Source of the DNA: Firmicutes bacterium UBA4882 | GTDB taxonomy: Bacteria > Bacillota > UBA4882 | Assembly: GCA_002399265.1 (NCBI GenBank) | Contig: DHDG01000047.1 | Coordinates: 76,617-92,650 of the forward strand | Length of the DNA: 16,034 nucleotides | Reading direction: 5' to 3' | Shown: in pieces, positions 6,145 through 13,977 of the stretch | Numbering within the stretch: the first letter of the stretch is position 1 | Layout of the letters: each line of letters begins with the position of its first letter | The notes under the pieces: model-generated | The model's input: only the letters and a program-made list of their open reading frames with translations | What the model was told of the DNA's origin: nothing | Database searches by the model: none | Translations under genes and position numbers: made by a program

Positions 6145-7239
6145 CTACCCCCGTGGGAAAGCAGCAATGAGTGGTTTGGCTATTAGCGCGGCTCCCACTG
6201 CGGATGCCTGATCAGCAACATCGGACGACAAAACCTCGATTCCGATCTCGCCGTTCCGGCCAAACCAGTTGTGCATCAAAAAGCCAAACAGCTGCCGCAA
6301 AGGTAATGAACCGCCGATTAACATCCGAAAATCATGCTTCTGTTCAGTTAAATATGGCCGGATTGCCCGATTACCGAGCAATGCCATCACATCCATAGCA
6401 CCGATGGCGCCCCAGAGAAAACTGCGGCGTGTAGCCAGCGGAGCGCCGGCAATCCGGTCCAGCAAGCGTACCATGAATAGCGCTCTGGTTAGCCCCTGCT
6501 GCATGGCAGCCTCAAATCCGGCTAACGCATCCGGTTGTCTAAAGTCATCTAAAGCAATACCCGATTCCAGTGAACGCGACAACAACGTCCCCGAAGCCAC
6601 CGCACCGGCCAGCTCGCCAGCCAAAGTTGATGTTGAAGCCACGATCCGCCTCTCCCGATCAATCAGGATATATTTAGAATGGGATCCCGGCAGGGCCAGC
6701 AAAAGAGGTCCCTGTGTGCCGGTAAGCTCAAGAATCCCAAAAGACTCACTTTCCTCGCCGCGCATCATATCACTGATTGACAAATCCTCAAAAGAAAAAC
6801 GCGGCAGCGCGGATCCGGACGCAAGCACCGGTGCTGGCTCCTCTTGCCTTTGTGGTACGCATTTGACACCGGGAATAAAGATAATCGGCTCCGGCCACAC
6901 CTCTGGGATTAACTTCGCCTTTGCCGCCGCGGTTAAGTCACTGATACCTGCCGGCGCGGGTATATGCGGTACTTCCAGTAGACCCGCCTCACAGGTAATC
7001 ATACCTGAAGCAACAACCAGAGCCACTTCGGATGCTTCAATACCCGCCTGCCGCAAAGCACTGCAAATTGCATCAGCAGTACCCTGTTTCAGATTATCGC
7101 ACCCGCCCGGGAGGGCGGATGTACTGCGGGCCCCAACAGCAACACTGCTGGATGCCAATACCTTATTGCCATCCGCCAATACGCGGGCCCTGGTATTGGT
7201 CGTACCGCCATCAATGGCGACGACATAGCTTCTGCTCAT
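6145..7239 (-). CDS. dgoK: 2-keto-3-deoxygalactonate kinase (DgoK family)
   Basis: The product is 364 aa from ATG 7239, eight bases after GAGGGGG; a longer frame back to 7317 would overlap the upstream gene and lacks support. N-terminal AIDGGTTNTR (residues 8-17) is the phosphate-1 loop of the ASKHA kinase fold. DgoK signatures follow in order: MMRGEE, LPGSHSKYI (PGTHCKWV in E. coli DgoK), TLAGEL, and a C-terminal LIGGSLPLR nucleotide site. The reaction is ATP-dependent phosphorylation of 2-keto-3-deoxygalactonate at C6. The protein is some 70 residues longer than the roughly 290-aa E. coli enzyme, with much of the extra length before MRGEE. It lies between the LarA homologue (17 bp upstream) and its metabolic partner, the aldolase. 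Confidence 0.85.
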   Translation of the reverse strand: MSRSYVVAIDGGTTNTRARVLADGNKVLASSSVAVGARSTSALPGGCDNLKQGTADAICSALRQAGIEASEVALVVASGMITCEAGLLEVPHIPAPAGISDLTAAAKAKLIPEVWPEPIIFIPGVKCVPQRQEEPAPVLASGSALPRFSFEDLSISDMMRGEESESFGILELTGTQGPLLLALPGSHSKYILIDRERRIVASTSTLAGELAGAVASGTLLSRSLESGIALDDFRQPDALAGFEAAMQQGLTRALFMVRLLDRIAGAPLATRRSFLWGAIGAMDVMALLGNRAIRPYLTEQKHDFRMLIGGSLPLRQLFGFLMHNWFGRNGEIGIEVLSSDVADQASAVGAALIAKPLIAAFPRG

Positions 7240-7256
7240 GGTGTATGCCCCCTCAC

Positions 7257-8555
7257 TCAATCCTCTGCCAGCCGCAGTAATACACTGGGTGCCTCTGGAA
7301 AAACTGCCAGACGGCACTTGGCGCCATACCTGGCCAAAGCATCATCCACTGCTGCTTGCAGGGATGTAAAATGAGACATGCCCATGGCTTCAACCTGAGA
7401 TGCGCTCATATTACGGGTGACGATTACCATGCGCAGGTGCTGTAGCATACGAGCCCATATCTGAGCACCCCATTGATCTTTAGATGGCTCTGCATACATT
7501 TTGGCAATCAGAGCCTCCGGATTATTGCCACAGCAACTCATCAAGTCAAAAAATTCTGTATGGAAGCCAATGCCTTCTGTCGCTTCCATTGGAATAATCA
7601 CGGTACCGCCTTCCCGGATGATTGGGCGCGGAATGCGGTAAATTGATGATGAGATCTTTGGTCCCTGATAAACCACCTGATCAAGCGGGTAACCACTTGC
7701 CGTAATCGCCACATCACAAAGCTCTGGAAAGACGACCTCGCGAATAGCACGAGAGAGGGCTACGCCAGCCAAATACGCTTCTTTTAAATCACCCGCCACC
7801 GCGCGGTATAGCTTGCCTTCCTGGTTCAAAATCACATTGACGATATAATCGACTCCGACCGTTTGTGCGAACTCCATGGAATCTTCATGCTGGGGGTTCC
7901 CCTCCAGCAATCCATTGACTGAACGCTCATGATCCATCATGTCCGCGCTATGGTTGTGCATGACAGCCCGCTCACTGGCTATGCCGGGTAATAAACTTTT
8001 ACGTCCCCCGGTAAAGCCCAGCTGCTGATGCGGTTCAATATATCCGGTAGAGATCAAAATATCAGACTCTACCGCCAGCCGGTTTACCTCAATTGGGGTC
8101 CCGAAACTGGTCACCCCCAGCGAGACCAAATGATCGTAGTCGTTAAAACAGTGATTAACAACCCGCACCCGCTTCACGATATCGGCGCCATAGCGCTGCC
8201 TTTGTTCTTCATCTGTGTTAGGCCGGTGCAGCCCGGTTGCAACCAGCAAAGTAATATCCTGATCGGAAATTCCGCCGCGGTTTAAATAAGCCAGCAACGG
8301 AGGTAGAATATACTGATACGGTACAGGTCGGGTAATATCGCTTACCAAGATACAGACACTCATACCGGGCTTTAGACGCTCCGCCAGCGGGCTGCAGCCA
8401 ATCGGGTTGGCGATTGCGTCGGCAACTTCCGCTTCCGGGTCTGGGGCTGCCGGGCCGCCGGGAGGCGCGAAGACTCCCATTAAGTTTTCTTTGGGAACTT
8501 TAATCTCCACGGTACCGCGTCCATAGGGTACATGAACTACTTCAGTCTGCTGCAT
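7257..8555 (-). CDS. LarA-family nickel-dependent 2-hydroxyacid racemase/epimerase
   Basis: The product is 432 aa from ATG 8555 (AGGA ten bases upstream); GTG 8564 is in frame but almost touches the AGGA. Residues matching lactate racemase LarA are all visible: D73 and R76 in LVSDITRP, H110 in ATGLHRP, H176 in GYIEPHQQ, K186 in FTGGRKSLLPG (carries the NPN pincer cofactor and binds nickel), and H200/H202 in VMHNHS. The family inverts the C2 stereocentre of 2-hydroxy acids by hydride transfer; characterised members act on lactate, malate, 2-hydroxyglutarate, phenyllactate and D-gluconate. Beside a hexonate-type kinase and aldolase, a C2 epimerase of a sugar acid is more likely than a lactate racemase. 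The cofactor genes larB, larC and larE are not in the window and must be encoded elsewhere. Confidence 0.85.
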   Translation of the reverse strand: MQQTEVVHVPYGRGTVEIKVPKENLMGVFAPPGGPAAPDPEAEVADAIANPIGCSPLAERLKPGMSVCILVSDITRPVPYQYILPPLLAYLNRGGISDQDITLLVATGLHRPNTDEEQRQRYGADIVKRVRVVNHCFNDYDHLVSLGVTSFGTPIEVNRLAVESDILISTGYIEPHQQLGFTGGRKSLLPGIASERAVMHNHSADMMDHERSVNGLLEGNPQHEDSMEFAQTVGVDYIVNVILNQEGKLYRAVAGDLKEAYLAGVALSRAIREVVFPELCDVAITASGYPLDQVVYQGPKISSSIYRIPRPIIREGGTVIIPMEATEGIGFHTEFFDLMSCCGNNPEALIAKMYAEPSKDQWGAQIWARMLQHLRMVIVTRNMSASQVEAMGMSHFTSLQAAVDDALARYGAKCRLAVFPEAPSVLLRLAED

Positions 8556-8583
8556 CGTTTTCACATCCTACTGCAGGTGTTCC

Positions 8584-9291
8584 TTAAAGTCGACCAAATT
8601 CGGCTAGCAACTCATCAACCGATTTGCCTTCTTTAATCCTGGCACGTGTTTTTTCTTCCTGCTCCGCCTGAGCTTGCGCCTTCTTGAGAATTGCGGGCGC
8701 ATCCTCCTGCGGGACGACAACGATACCAATTTCATCAGCCAAAATAATGTCACCCGGACGTACGACTACGCGGCCACAAGTAATCGTTCCGTTAATCTCA
8801 AGCGTATCCAGACGGCCTGAGTAAGGAGAATGGGTGGAGCGGGGGACGATCCCCTTGGAAGCAATCGGAAATCCCTGGTCTCTAATTTCATCCGTGTCGC
8901 GAATGGATCCATCCACAACCGCTCCAGCCACACCTTTCATTTTGCACAAACCGGCCATCAGGCCGCCCCAAATTGAAGTTTCAGTTTCGCCGGCTGCATC
9001 AACCACAATGACATCCCCTGGCTGAGCTACTGCCAGAGCATGTAGACAATCAACCAAGTCTCCGGGATATAGCTTTACGGTTAATGCCGGTCCGGCAAAC
9101 CTGGTTTTGCGATCAAGCAGCTTAATATCTGAATTCATCACGCCTTCGCGTACCTGACAATCCGAAATAATGCACGAAGGACTGTATACTTTCAGGAGCT
9201 CGCGAAATCCCGCAATTAGGTCCGAATCAACAGCTGCATGTGGATGAATTACCGGCATGACTTTGTTATCATTATTGTTGGTATTGGCCAT
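8584..9291 (-). CDS. RraA/HMG-aldolase-like protein (former MenG-like family)
   Basis: The product is 235 aa from ATG 9291 with GGGGAG eight bases upstream. The RraA-like core covers about residues 28-200: RFAGPALTV, PGDVIVVDAAG, GVAGAVVDGSIRD with R131-D132, and PGDIILADEIGIVVVP. A helical, charged tail (201-235) follows. Catalytic members (4-hydroxy-4-methyl-2-oxoglutarate/oxaloacetate aldolases) use Mg2+ and pyruvate-enolate chemistry with a D/E-x20-R-D motif. Here R-D is present but the acidic position 21 residues earlier is Gly110, so activity cannot be assumed. It could be an aldolase or decarboxylase for a 2-keto-4-hydroxy acid, or a non-enzymatic relative. It lies inside the cluster between the dehydrogenase and LarA homologue, which supports a metabolic role over RNase E regulation. 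Confidence 0.75.
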   Translation of the reverse strand: MANTNNNDNKVMPVIHPHAAVDSDLIAGFRELLKVYSPSCIISDCQVREGVMNSDIKLLDRKTRFAGPALTVKLYPGDLVDCLHALAVAQPGDVIVVDAAGETETSIWGGLMAGLCKMKGVAGAVVDGSIRDTDEIRDQGFPIASKGIVPRSTHSPYSGRLDTLEINGTITCGRVVVRPGDIILADEIGIVVVPQEDAPAILKKAQAQAEQEEKTRARIKEGKSVDELLAEFGRL

Positions 9292-9369
9292 AGCATTTCT
9301 CCCCTTCTACAATTCTGATCTTCCTATTGATGCGCCGCATCATTATGAGCTGCTGCATCATGCGCCACG

Positions 9370-10410
9370 TTATGCGCCGCAGCGTTCTCTCAGGTTAACT
9401 GCCCGCAATTTGCGTGAGACAAGCACTTCCCTATTTACTACATTAAGCGGCATCTGCCCGATTAGCACCCGGGAGGCTTCACTAGCAGCGGTACTGCGTG
9501 CTTCGATAATGGCTTCTTCGGAATAATACGCAGCATGCGGCGAAACCAGAATATTGCCCAGTTTCAGCAGTGCATTAGTTGGCTGCCAGTTGCGTTTCTT
9601 GGCCGGCTCGTCTTCAAGATCATCCAATGCCGCCCCGCGAATCTGTCCGGAAACAAGCGCCTCATAAAGAGCCTGATTATCAACCATCGGACCCCGGGAG
9701 GTGTTCACCAGAATAGCACTCGTCTTCATGGCTGCGAAAGCTTTCGCATCAAACATATGCCTGGTTGCATCGGTTAGCGGAGCTTGTACAAAGATGGCGT
9801 CGGATTCACTCAGCAATTCAGCCATGTTTACTTTTCGGGCACCAAATTCCGCTAATTTGTCATCAGCGATATAAGGATCATAAACTACGACTTCCATGCC
9901 GAATGGTTTCAGCCGGGCGGCAATCCTGCTGCCGATCTGTCCAAAACCAACCACACCGGCAACTTGTCCTTTCAGGCGGGAAATCGGTGCTCCGCATGCA
10001 CTCCAATGCCAGCGTCCTTCCCTGACCGCCGTATCATACTCACGCAAACGGCGGGCCAGACAAAGAAACATGGACACCGCATGATCGGCGACTTCATCAA
10101 TGCAATAATGCGCCACATTGGTGACAATTATACCGGCATCGGTGGCGGCTTTAACGTCTACGATGTCAACCCCGATACCGTAACGGGCGATAACTTTACA
10201 GTCCGGCATATTTTTAATGGTACGTTCGCCAACACGGGCATATTGTACCAGCAAGGCATCAGCATCTTGCGCGATTGCGATTAACTCATCCTCACTTTTG
10301 CACTGTGCGCCAAGGACCTGAATCCCGTTTTTTGCCAGAATTTCTGTTTCGATTGCCAAATCAGGATAATCATAATCCGTAATGACTGCTTTTAATTGAC
10401 CATCCTTCAT
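9370..10410 (-). CDS. D-isomer-specific 2-hydroxyacid dehydrogenase
   Basis: The product is 346 aa from ATG 10410, eight bases after GGAGG; the longer frame to 10470 has no ribosome binding site. Residues 1-100 are the catalytic/substrate domain with the YGIGVD segment at 77-82. The Rossmann domain has GFGQIG at 155-160 and an acidic D178 after the next strand (YDPY), favouring NAD(H). The catalytic set is R239 (NTSRGPMVD), E268 (DDLEDEP) and H292 (SPHAAYY). The family reversibly oxidises D-2-hydroxy acids to 2-keto acids. Within this cluster it would make, or remove, the 2-keto acid used by the kinase and aldolase. SerA-type regulatory ACT domains are absent. A run of GCGGCGCAT-like repeats begins at its stop codon. 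Confidence 0.85.
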   Translation of the reverse strand: MKDGQLKAVITDYDYPDLAIETEILAKNGIQVLGAQCKSEDELIAIAQDADALLVQYARVGERTIKNMPDCKVIARYGIGVDIVDVKAATDAGIIVTNVAHYCIDEVADHAVSMFLCLARRLREYDTAVREGRWHWSACGAPISRLKGQVAGVVGFGQIGSRIAARLKPFGMEVVVYDPYIADDKLAEFGARKVNMAELLSESDAIFVQAPLTDATRHMFDAKAFAAMKTSAILVNTSRGPMVDNQALYEALVSGQIRGAALDDLEDEPAKKRNWQPTNALLKLGNILVSPHAAYYSEEAIIEARSTAASEASRVLIGQMPLNVVNREVLVSRKLRAVNLRERCGA

Positions 10411-10485
10411 AGCTGTAGCCTCCATAATAATTATATGCAAGTAAAAACACTTTCTGCGATAGTACCGCAAAGGCTGCGAGTCGGT

Positions 10486-12045
10486 TCAGCCACCCAGATA
10501 GGCGGCTTTGACGGCGGGGTCATCGCACAACTGGGCCGCCGGTCCTTCATGAACCAGGCTACCCACTTCCAGAACAAAGCCACGTTCCGCAACGCTCAGT
10601 GCGGCACGCGCATTCTGTTCCACAAGCAGAATCGTTAACCCCTCATCATGCAGATTCATTACCGTTTCGAGAACTTCATCAACCAGTTTGGGTGCCAGAC
10701 CCATAGAGGGCTCGTCCAAAAGTAAAAGCCGGGGTCGGCTCATCACCGCGCGTCCGATAGCCAGCATCTGCTGTTCACCTCCGCTTAGTGATCCGCCTTT
10801 TTGGTTACGGCGATCTTTGAGCCTGGGGAAAAGACCGAATACATATTCCAGATCTTCCTTTATGGCCTCTTTGTCTGAACGCCGAAAAGCCCCCATCATA
10901 AGGTTTTCTTGCACGGATAGTGCCGGAAACACTCCGCGCCCTTCTGGAACATATATCAGATTACGGGCTACAATACGGTCGGAAGAAAGTCCGGTAATAT
11001 CCTCGCCCTTGTAGAGCACCCGCCCACTGCGGGGAGACATCATACCGGAAATCGTGCGCAGCAAGGTAGTCTTGCCTGCGCCGTTGGCACCAATCAGCGC
11101 CGTAAATTCTCCTTCCCGCATCTTGAAAGAGATGTCTTTTAGTACCCGCACATTGCCATAATAGCTGTTCAATGAATCTACGCTTAAAATAAAACTGTCT
11201 TGGCCTTTGGCGGCCGGGTTTTGGGAAGCACCTGAAACGTCCAAAGCGCCCGACGGTTCTGCCGCGTACGCGTGCGTTTGTTTTTTACCAACCCCGCCAG
11301 AACCCAAATATGATTCTATTACACGCGGGTTACCCTGTACCTCCGCTGGCAGCCCCTCACAAATCTTGGAGCCGCTGTCCAAAACAGTTATCGTTTCCGC
11401 CAGACCCATGACCAGCCTCATATCGTGCTCAATAATGATGACGGTCACGCCGCTGGCATTGATTCGCCGCACTAGTTCCACCAAATCCTGTTTTTCGGTT
11501 GGATTCATTCCGGCAGCTGGTTCGTCCAGCAAAAGCAACGCCGGTCTTGTCGCCAGCGCTCTGGTGATTTCAACAATCCGCTGTAGTCCATATGGCAAAC
11601 TGCTGGCTAAGTCGTCGGCATGATCAGCAATACCGACAAACTCCAATTGTTCCATAGCCAGGTTACGCAATGCCTGATCTTCCTTACGAACTGAGGGGGT
11701 TCCCAATAATGAACTCCAAAATCGTGGCCTAGCATGGCATTGAGCGGCAGCAGTCACATTTTCCAGTACCGTCATGCCTTTGAATAAATCGATATGCTGG
11801 AAAGTGCGAGCTATGCCTTTGCGTGCCAGCCCATGAGCGCTGCCGGCCGTTATATCGGAACCCATGAATTCGATCTTACCGGAGGTTGCCCTGTCGAATC
11901 CACTGATCAAATTAAAGAATGTGGTTTTTCCGGAACCGTTCGGGCCAATCAACCCGCGGATTTCTCCTTCGCGCACATGAAGGTCAATATTGTCTACGGC
12001 CACCAACCCGCCAAATCGTTTCGTCAAATTTTGCACGCGCAGCAC
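10486..12045 (-). CDS. Fused LivG-LivF ABC-transporter ATPase (HAAT family)
   Basis: The 519-aa product contains two complete nucleotide-binding domains. The LivG half (1-248) has Walker A GPNGSGKT (34-41), Q83, a degenerate signature LPYGLQ (150-155), Walker B LLLLDEP (170-176) and H207. A flexible linker rich in Ala, Ser and Gly (about 249-284) leads to the LivF half (285-519), with Walker A GANGAGKT (319-326), signature LSGGEQ (420-425), Walker B LLLLDEP (440-446) and the LivF-typical VEQN in place of the H-loop histidine. These domains are normally separate proteins, so the heterodimer is tethered here. It powers the permease encoded just upstream. The start is GTG 12045, two bases after the livM-like stop and ten after GGAGG. 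No frameshift or internal stop suggests an assembly artefact. Confidence 0.9.
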   Translation of the reverse strand: MLRVQNLTKRFGGLVAVDNIDLHVREGEIRGLIGPNGSGKTTFFNLISGFDRATSGKIEFMGSDITAGSAHGLARKGIARTFQHIDLFKGMTVLENVTAAAQCHARPRFWSSLLGTPSVRKEDQALRNLAMEQLEFVGIADHADDLASSLPYGLQRIVEITRALATRPALLLLDEPAAGMNPTEKQDLVELVRRINASGVTVIIIEHDMRLVMGLAETITVLDSGSKICEGLPAEVQGNPRVIESYLGSGGVGKKQTHAYAAEPSGALDVSGASQNPAAKGQDSFILSVDSLNSYYGNVRVLKDISFKMREGEFTALIGANGAGKTTLLRTISGMMSPRSGRVLYKGEDITGLSSDRIVARNLIYVPEGRGVFPALSVQENLMMGAFRRSDKEAIKEDLEYVFGLFPRLKDRRNQKGGSLSGGEQQMLAIGRAVMSRPRLLLLDEPSMGLAPKLVDEVLETVMNLHDEGLTILLVEQNARAALSVAERGFVLEVGSLVHEGPAAQLCDDPAVKAAYLGG

Positions 12046-12047
12046 CG

Positions 12048-13049
12048 TCAGGACACCTCCTTTTCGCTGGTTTCATCAGGCGCGAGGAACCATTTCCTGA
12101 TGAGCTGGACCGCATCCACACCCATCATAAGAAGTCCTTTAGGTAAAAAGACAACTGCCAGAATAATACCAGCCGCATAGGCTACTGATTGATATGGGCC
12201 TAACGCACGCAGCCATTCCGGGAAGAGCGCCAATGCAACACCACCGACAATCGAACCTGGTATACTGCCAATACCACCCACCACGATCATGATCAGCGCC
12301 AATACTGAAAGATTGAAACCGAAGGCATCCGGGCTAATGGTAGTCATGTAGTGAGCATAAATAGAACCGGCAATACCAGCCAAGACGGCGGAGCAGACAA
12401 AAGCAAGCACCTTGTAGAATGCCGGGCTGATACCGATGCTTTGTGCTGATGTCTCACTTTCCCGCAAGGCGACGAAACTGCGACCAATCCGCGAACCAAC
12501 CAGCCTAATTGCCAAAAATACTATCACGGCAACTATTGCATAAGTCAAATAGAACCAGTGTATACGTTCATAAATCAATACGTTACCAATAGCCGGGGCC
12601 GGAATTCCGACAATCCCCATCGGACCTTTGGTCAATGAAACCCACTGATTCAGAATCACCTGAACAATACCGGCAAAGCTGGTGGTAATCAATACCAAAT
12701 AAACGCCTCCGCGTACTTTCAAGGCCGGCACTCCGACTAAGACGCCGGCAACACCGGCAACAAGTGCCGAGGTAGGCAAGGCCAGCCAGAAGCTTAGTGA
12801 CAGTCTAGTCGTAAGCAATGCCGAAGTATAGGCACCAACGGCGAAAAAGCCGGCCATTCCAAGGTTGATTTGACCGCAATAGCCGGTGATGATATTCATC
12901 CCTATAGCCAGAATCACATAAATACCGCCCAGTACCAAAATATGCATGAGATAGGGATCTCTCGTCAGCAGTGGCACCAGGGCAATAACTCCTATAAGAA
13001 TAAAGGGTAGGACATGGGTGATGAAATTCTCATGATGTCTCGCCTTCAC
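12048..13049 (-). CDS. LivM-type ABC transporter permease
   Basis: The product is 333 aa with about nine or ten hydrophobic segments spread over residues 10-310. The LivM family signature region is clear: NIITGYCGQINLGMAGFFAVGAYTSALL at about 51-78, and the coupling/EAA-like part from RESETSAQSIGIS to the conserved IVVGGIGSIPGSIVGG. It is an inner-membrane subunit of a hydrophobic-amino-acid/carboxylate (HAAT) importer. GTG 13049 overlaps the stop of the livH-like gene by four bases (GTGA), a sign of translational coupling. The HAAT family carries branched amino acids, amides and various short carboxylates, so the substrate must be read from the neighbours, here hydroxy-acid catabolism. Confidence 0.9.
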   Translation of the reverse strand: MKARHHENFITHVLPFILIGVIALVPLLTRDPYLMHILVLGGIYVILAIGMNIITGYCGQINLGMAGFFAVGAYTSALLTTRLSLSFWLALPTSALVAGVAGVLVGVPALKVRGGVYLVLITTSFAGIVQVILNQWVSLTKGPMGIVGIPAPAIGNVLIYERIHWFYLTYAIVAVIVFLAIRLVGSRIGRSFVALRESETSAQSIGISPAFYKVLAFVCSAVLAGIAGSIYAHYMTTISPDAFGFNLSVLALIMIVVGGIGSIPGSIVGGVALALFPEWLRALGPYQSVAYAAGIILAVVFLPKGLLMMGVDAVQLIRKWFLAPDETSEKEVS

Positions 13050-13927
13050 GCTTTTCTGCCCCCCTTGACTCCCAATAGTCCTTCTGGCTTAAACATAATA
13101 ATCAGAACCATGATTAAAAATGAAATTGCATCTTTATAACTCGACGAAATTAGGCCTGCTGAAATATTTTCCAAAACGCCGAGCAATAACCCCCCGAGCA
13201 CCGCGCCAGGAATACTCCCGAAACCACCCAGCACGGCTGCAGTAAAACCCTTGGAACTAATCATGCTGCCCATCTGAGGTGTTACAAAGAATTTTGGAGC
13301 CAGTAATATACCAGCAAGGCCAGCCAGGCAACTGGCGACCATAAAGGTCAATGAATCCGTAAGGCGATGGCTGATGCCCATCAAACCTGCCACTTCACGG
13401 TTTTGCGCAGCTGCGCGCATCGCCGTTCCCAAACGAGTCTTGGAAAGAAAGAAGTAGAGAATAATCATGGCCGTCAGACTAATCCCCATGATAAAGAGAT
13501 CTTGTGGCGCAATAAAAATTGATCCAACGCGCAACGGAACCATTGAAATTTGCGCCGGAAACTGTTCGCCTGTTGAACCCCAGATCAGAATGGCTGAGCT
13601 CTGTAGTAATGTGGAAAAGCCGATACAAGCGCCCAGCGCATATAGAAACCCTTTTTTAGAGGTGGTCCTAATAGCAACATTGTAAATTACCAAGCCGATC
13701 AGCGAAGCCGCAACAACTCCCACTAGAACAGCAGCCCCGAAGGGAAGGGCGGGCAGGCGGCCGGCCCCGGACAAAGCCGTTAATGCTACAAACGCGGCCG
13801 CCATAAATACTTCACCCTGAGCAAAGTTAACCGCCCGAACACCGCTCCAGATTAGGGAGTGCGCCAACGCCACCAGACTATATACACTGCCGATAGCCAG
13901 ACCGGAGATAATTAGTTGGATTATCAT
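13046..13927 (-). CDS. LivH-type ABC transporter permease
   Basis: The product is 293 aa from ATG 13927. An in-frame GTG at 13942 would add five residues; neither has an ideal ribosome binding site, and the ATG gives the usual LivH N-terminus (MIIQLIISGLAIGSVYSL). Hydrophobic helices run through most of the protein. VNFAQGEVFMAAAF at about 32-45 is the LivH family hallmark, and the GLMGIS and LGGFGSIPGAVLGG region forms the ATPase coupling loop and the conserved repeat. It pairs with the LivM-like subunit downstream to form the channel. It follows the substrate-binding protein gene by about 50 bp. Confidence 0.88.
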   Translation of the reverse strand: MIIQLIISGLAIGSVYSLVALAHSLIWSGVRAVNFAQGEVFMAAAFVALTALSGAGRLPALPFGAAVLVGVVAASLIGLVIYNVAIRTTSKKGFLYALGACIGFSTLLQSSAILIWGSTGEQFPAQISMVPLRVGSIFIAPQDLFIMGISLTAMIILYFFLSKTRLGTAMRAAAQNREVAGLMGISHRLTDSLTFMVASCLAGLAGILLAPKFFVTPQMGSMISSKGFTAAVLGGFGSIPGAVLGGLLLGVLENISAGLISSSYKDAISFLIMVLIIMFKPEGLLGVKGGRKA

Positions 13928-13977
13928 GGTGGTGTGATTCACCTCTATCTCTCATGCGTTTGGAAAAGCTGCCACCC

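Noticed and set aside
6269..7228. 319-codon + strand ORF
   Set aside because: It lies wholly antisense to dgoK, whose conserved motifs are intact. The translation is Ser/Pro/Arg-rich as expected of a shadow frame.
10486..12045. Possibility that the LivG-LivF fusion is an assembly or frameshift artefact
   Set aside because: The frame is continuous, both domains are complete, and the linker has normal low-complexity composition with no leftover start or stop pattern.
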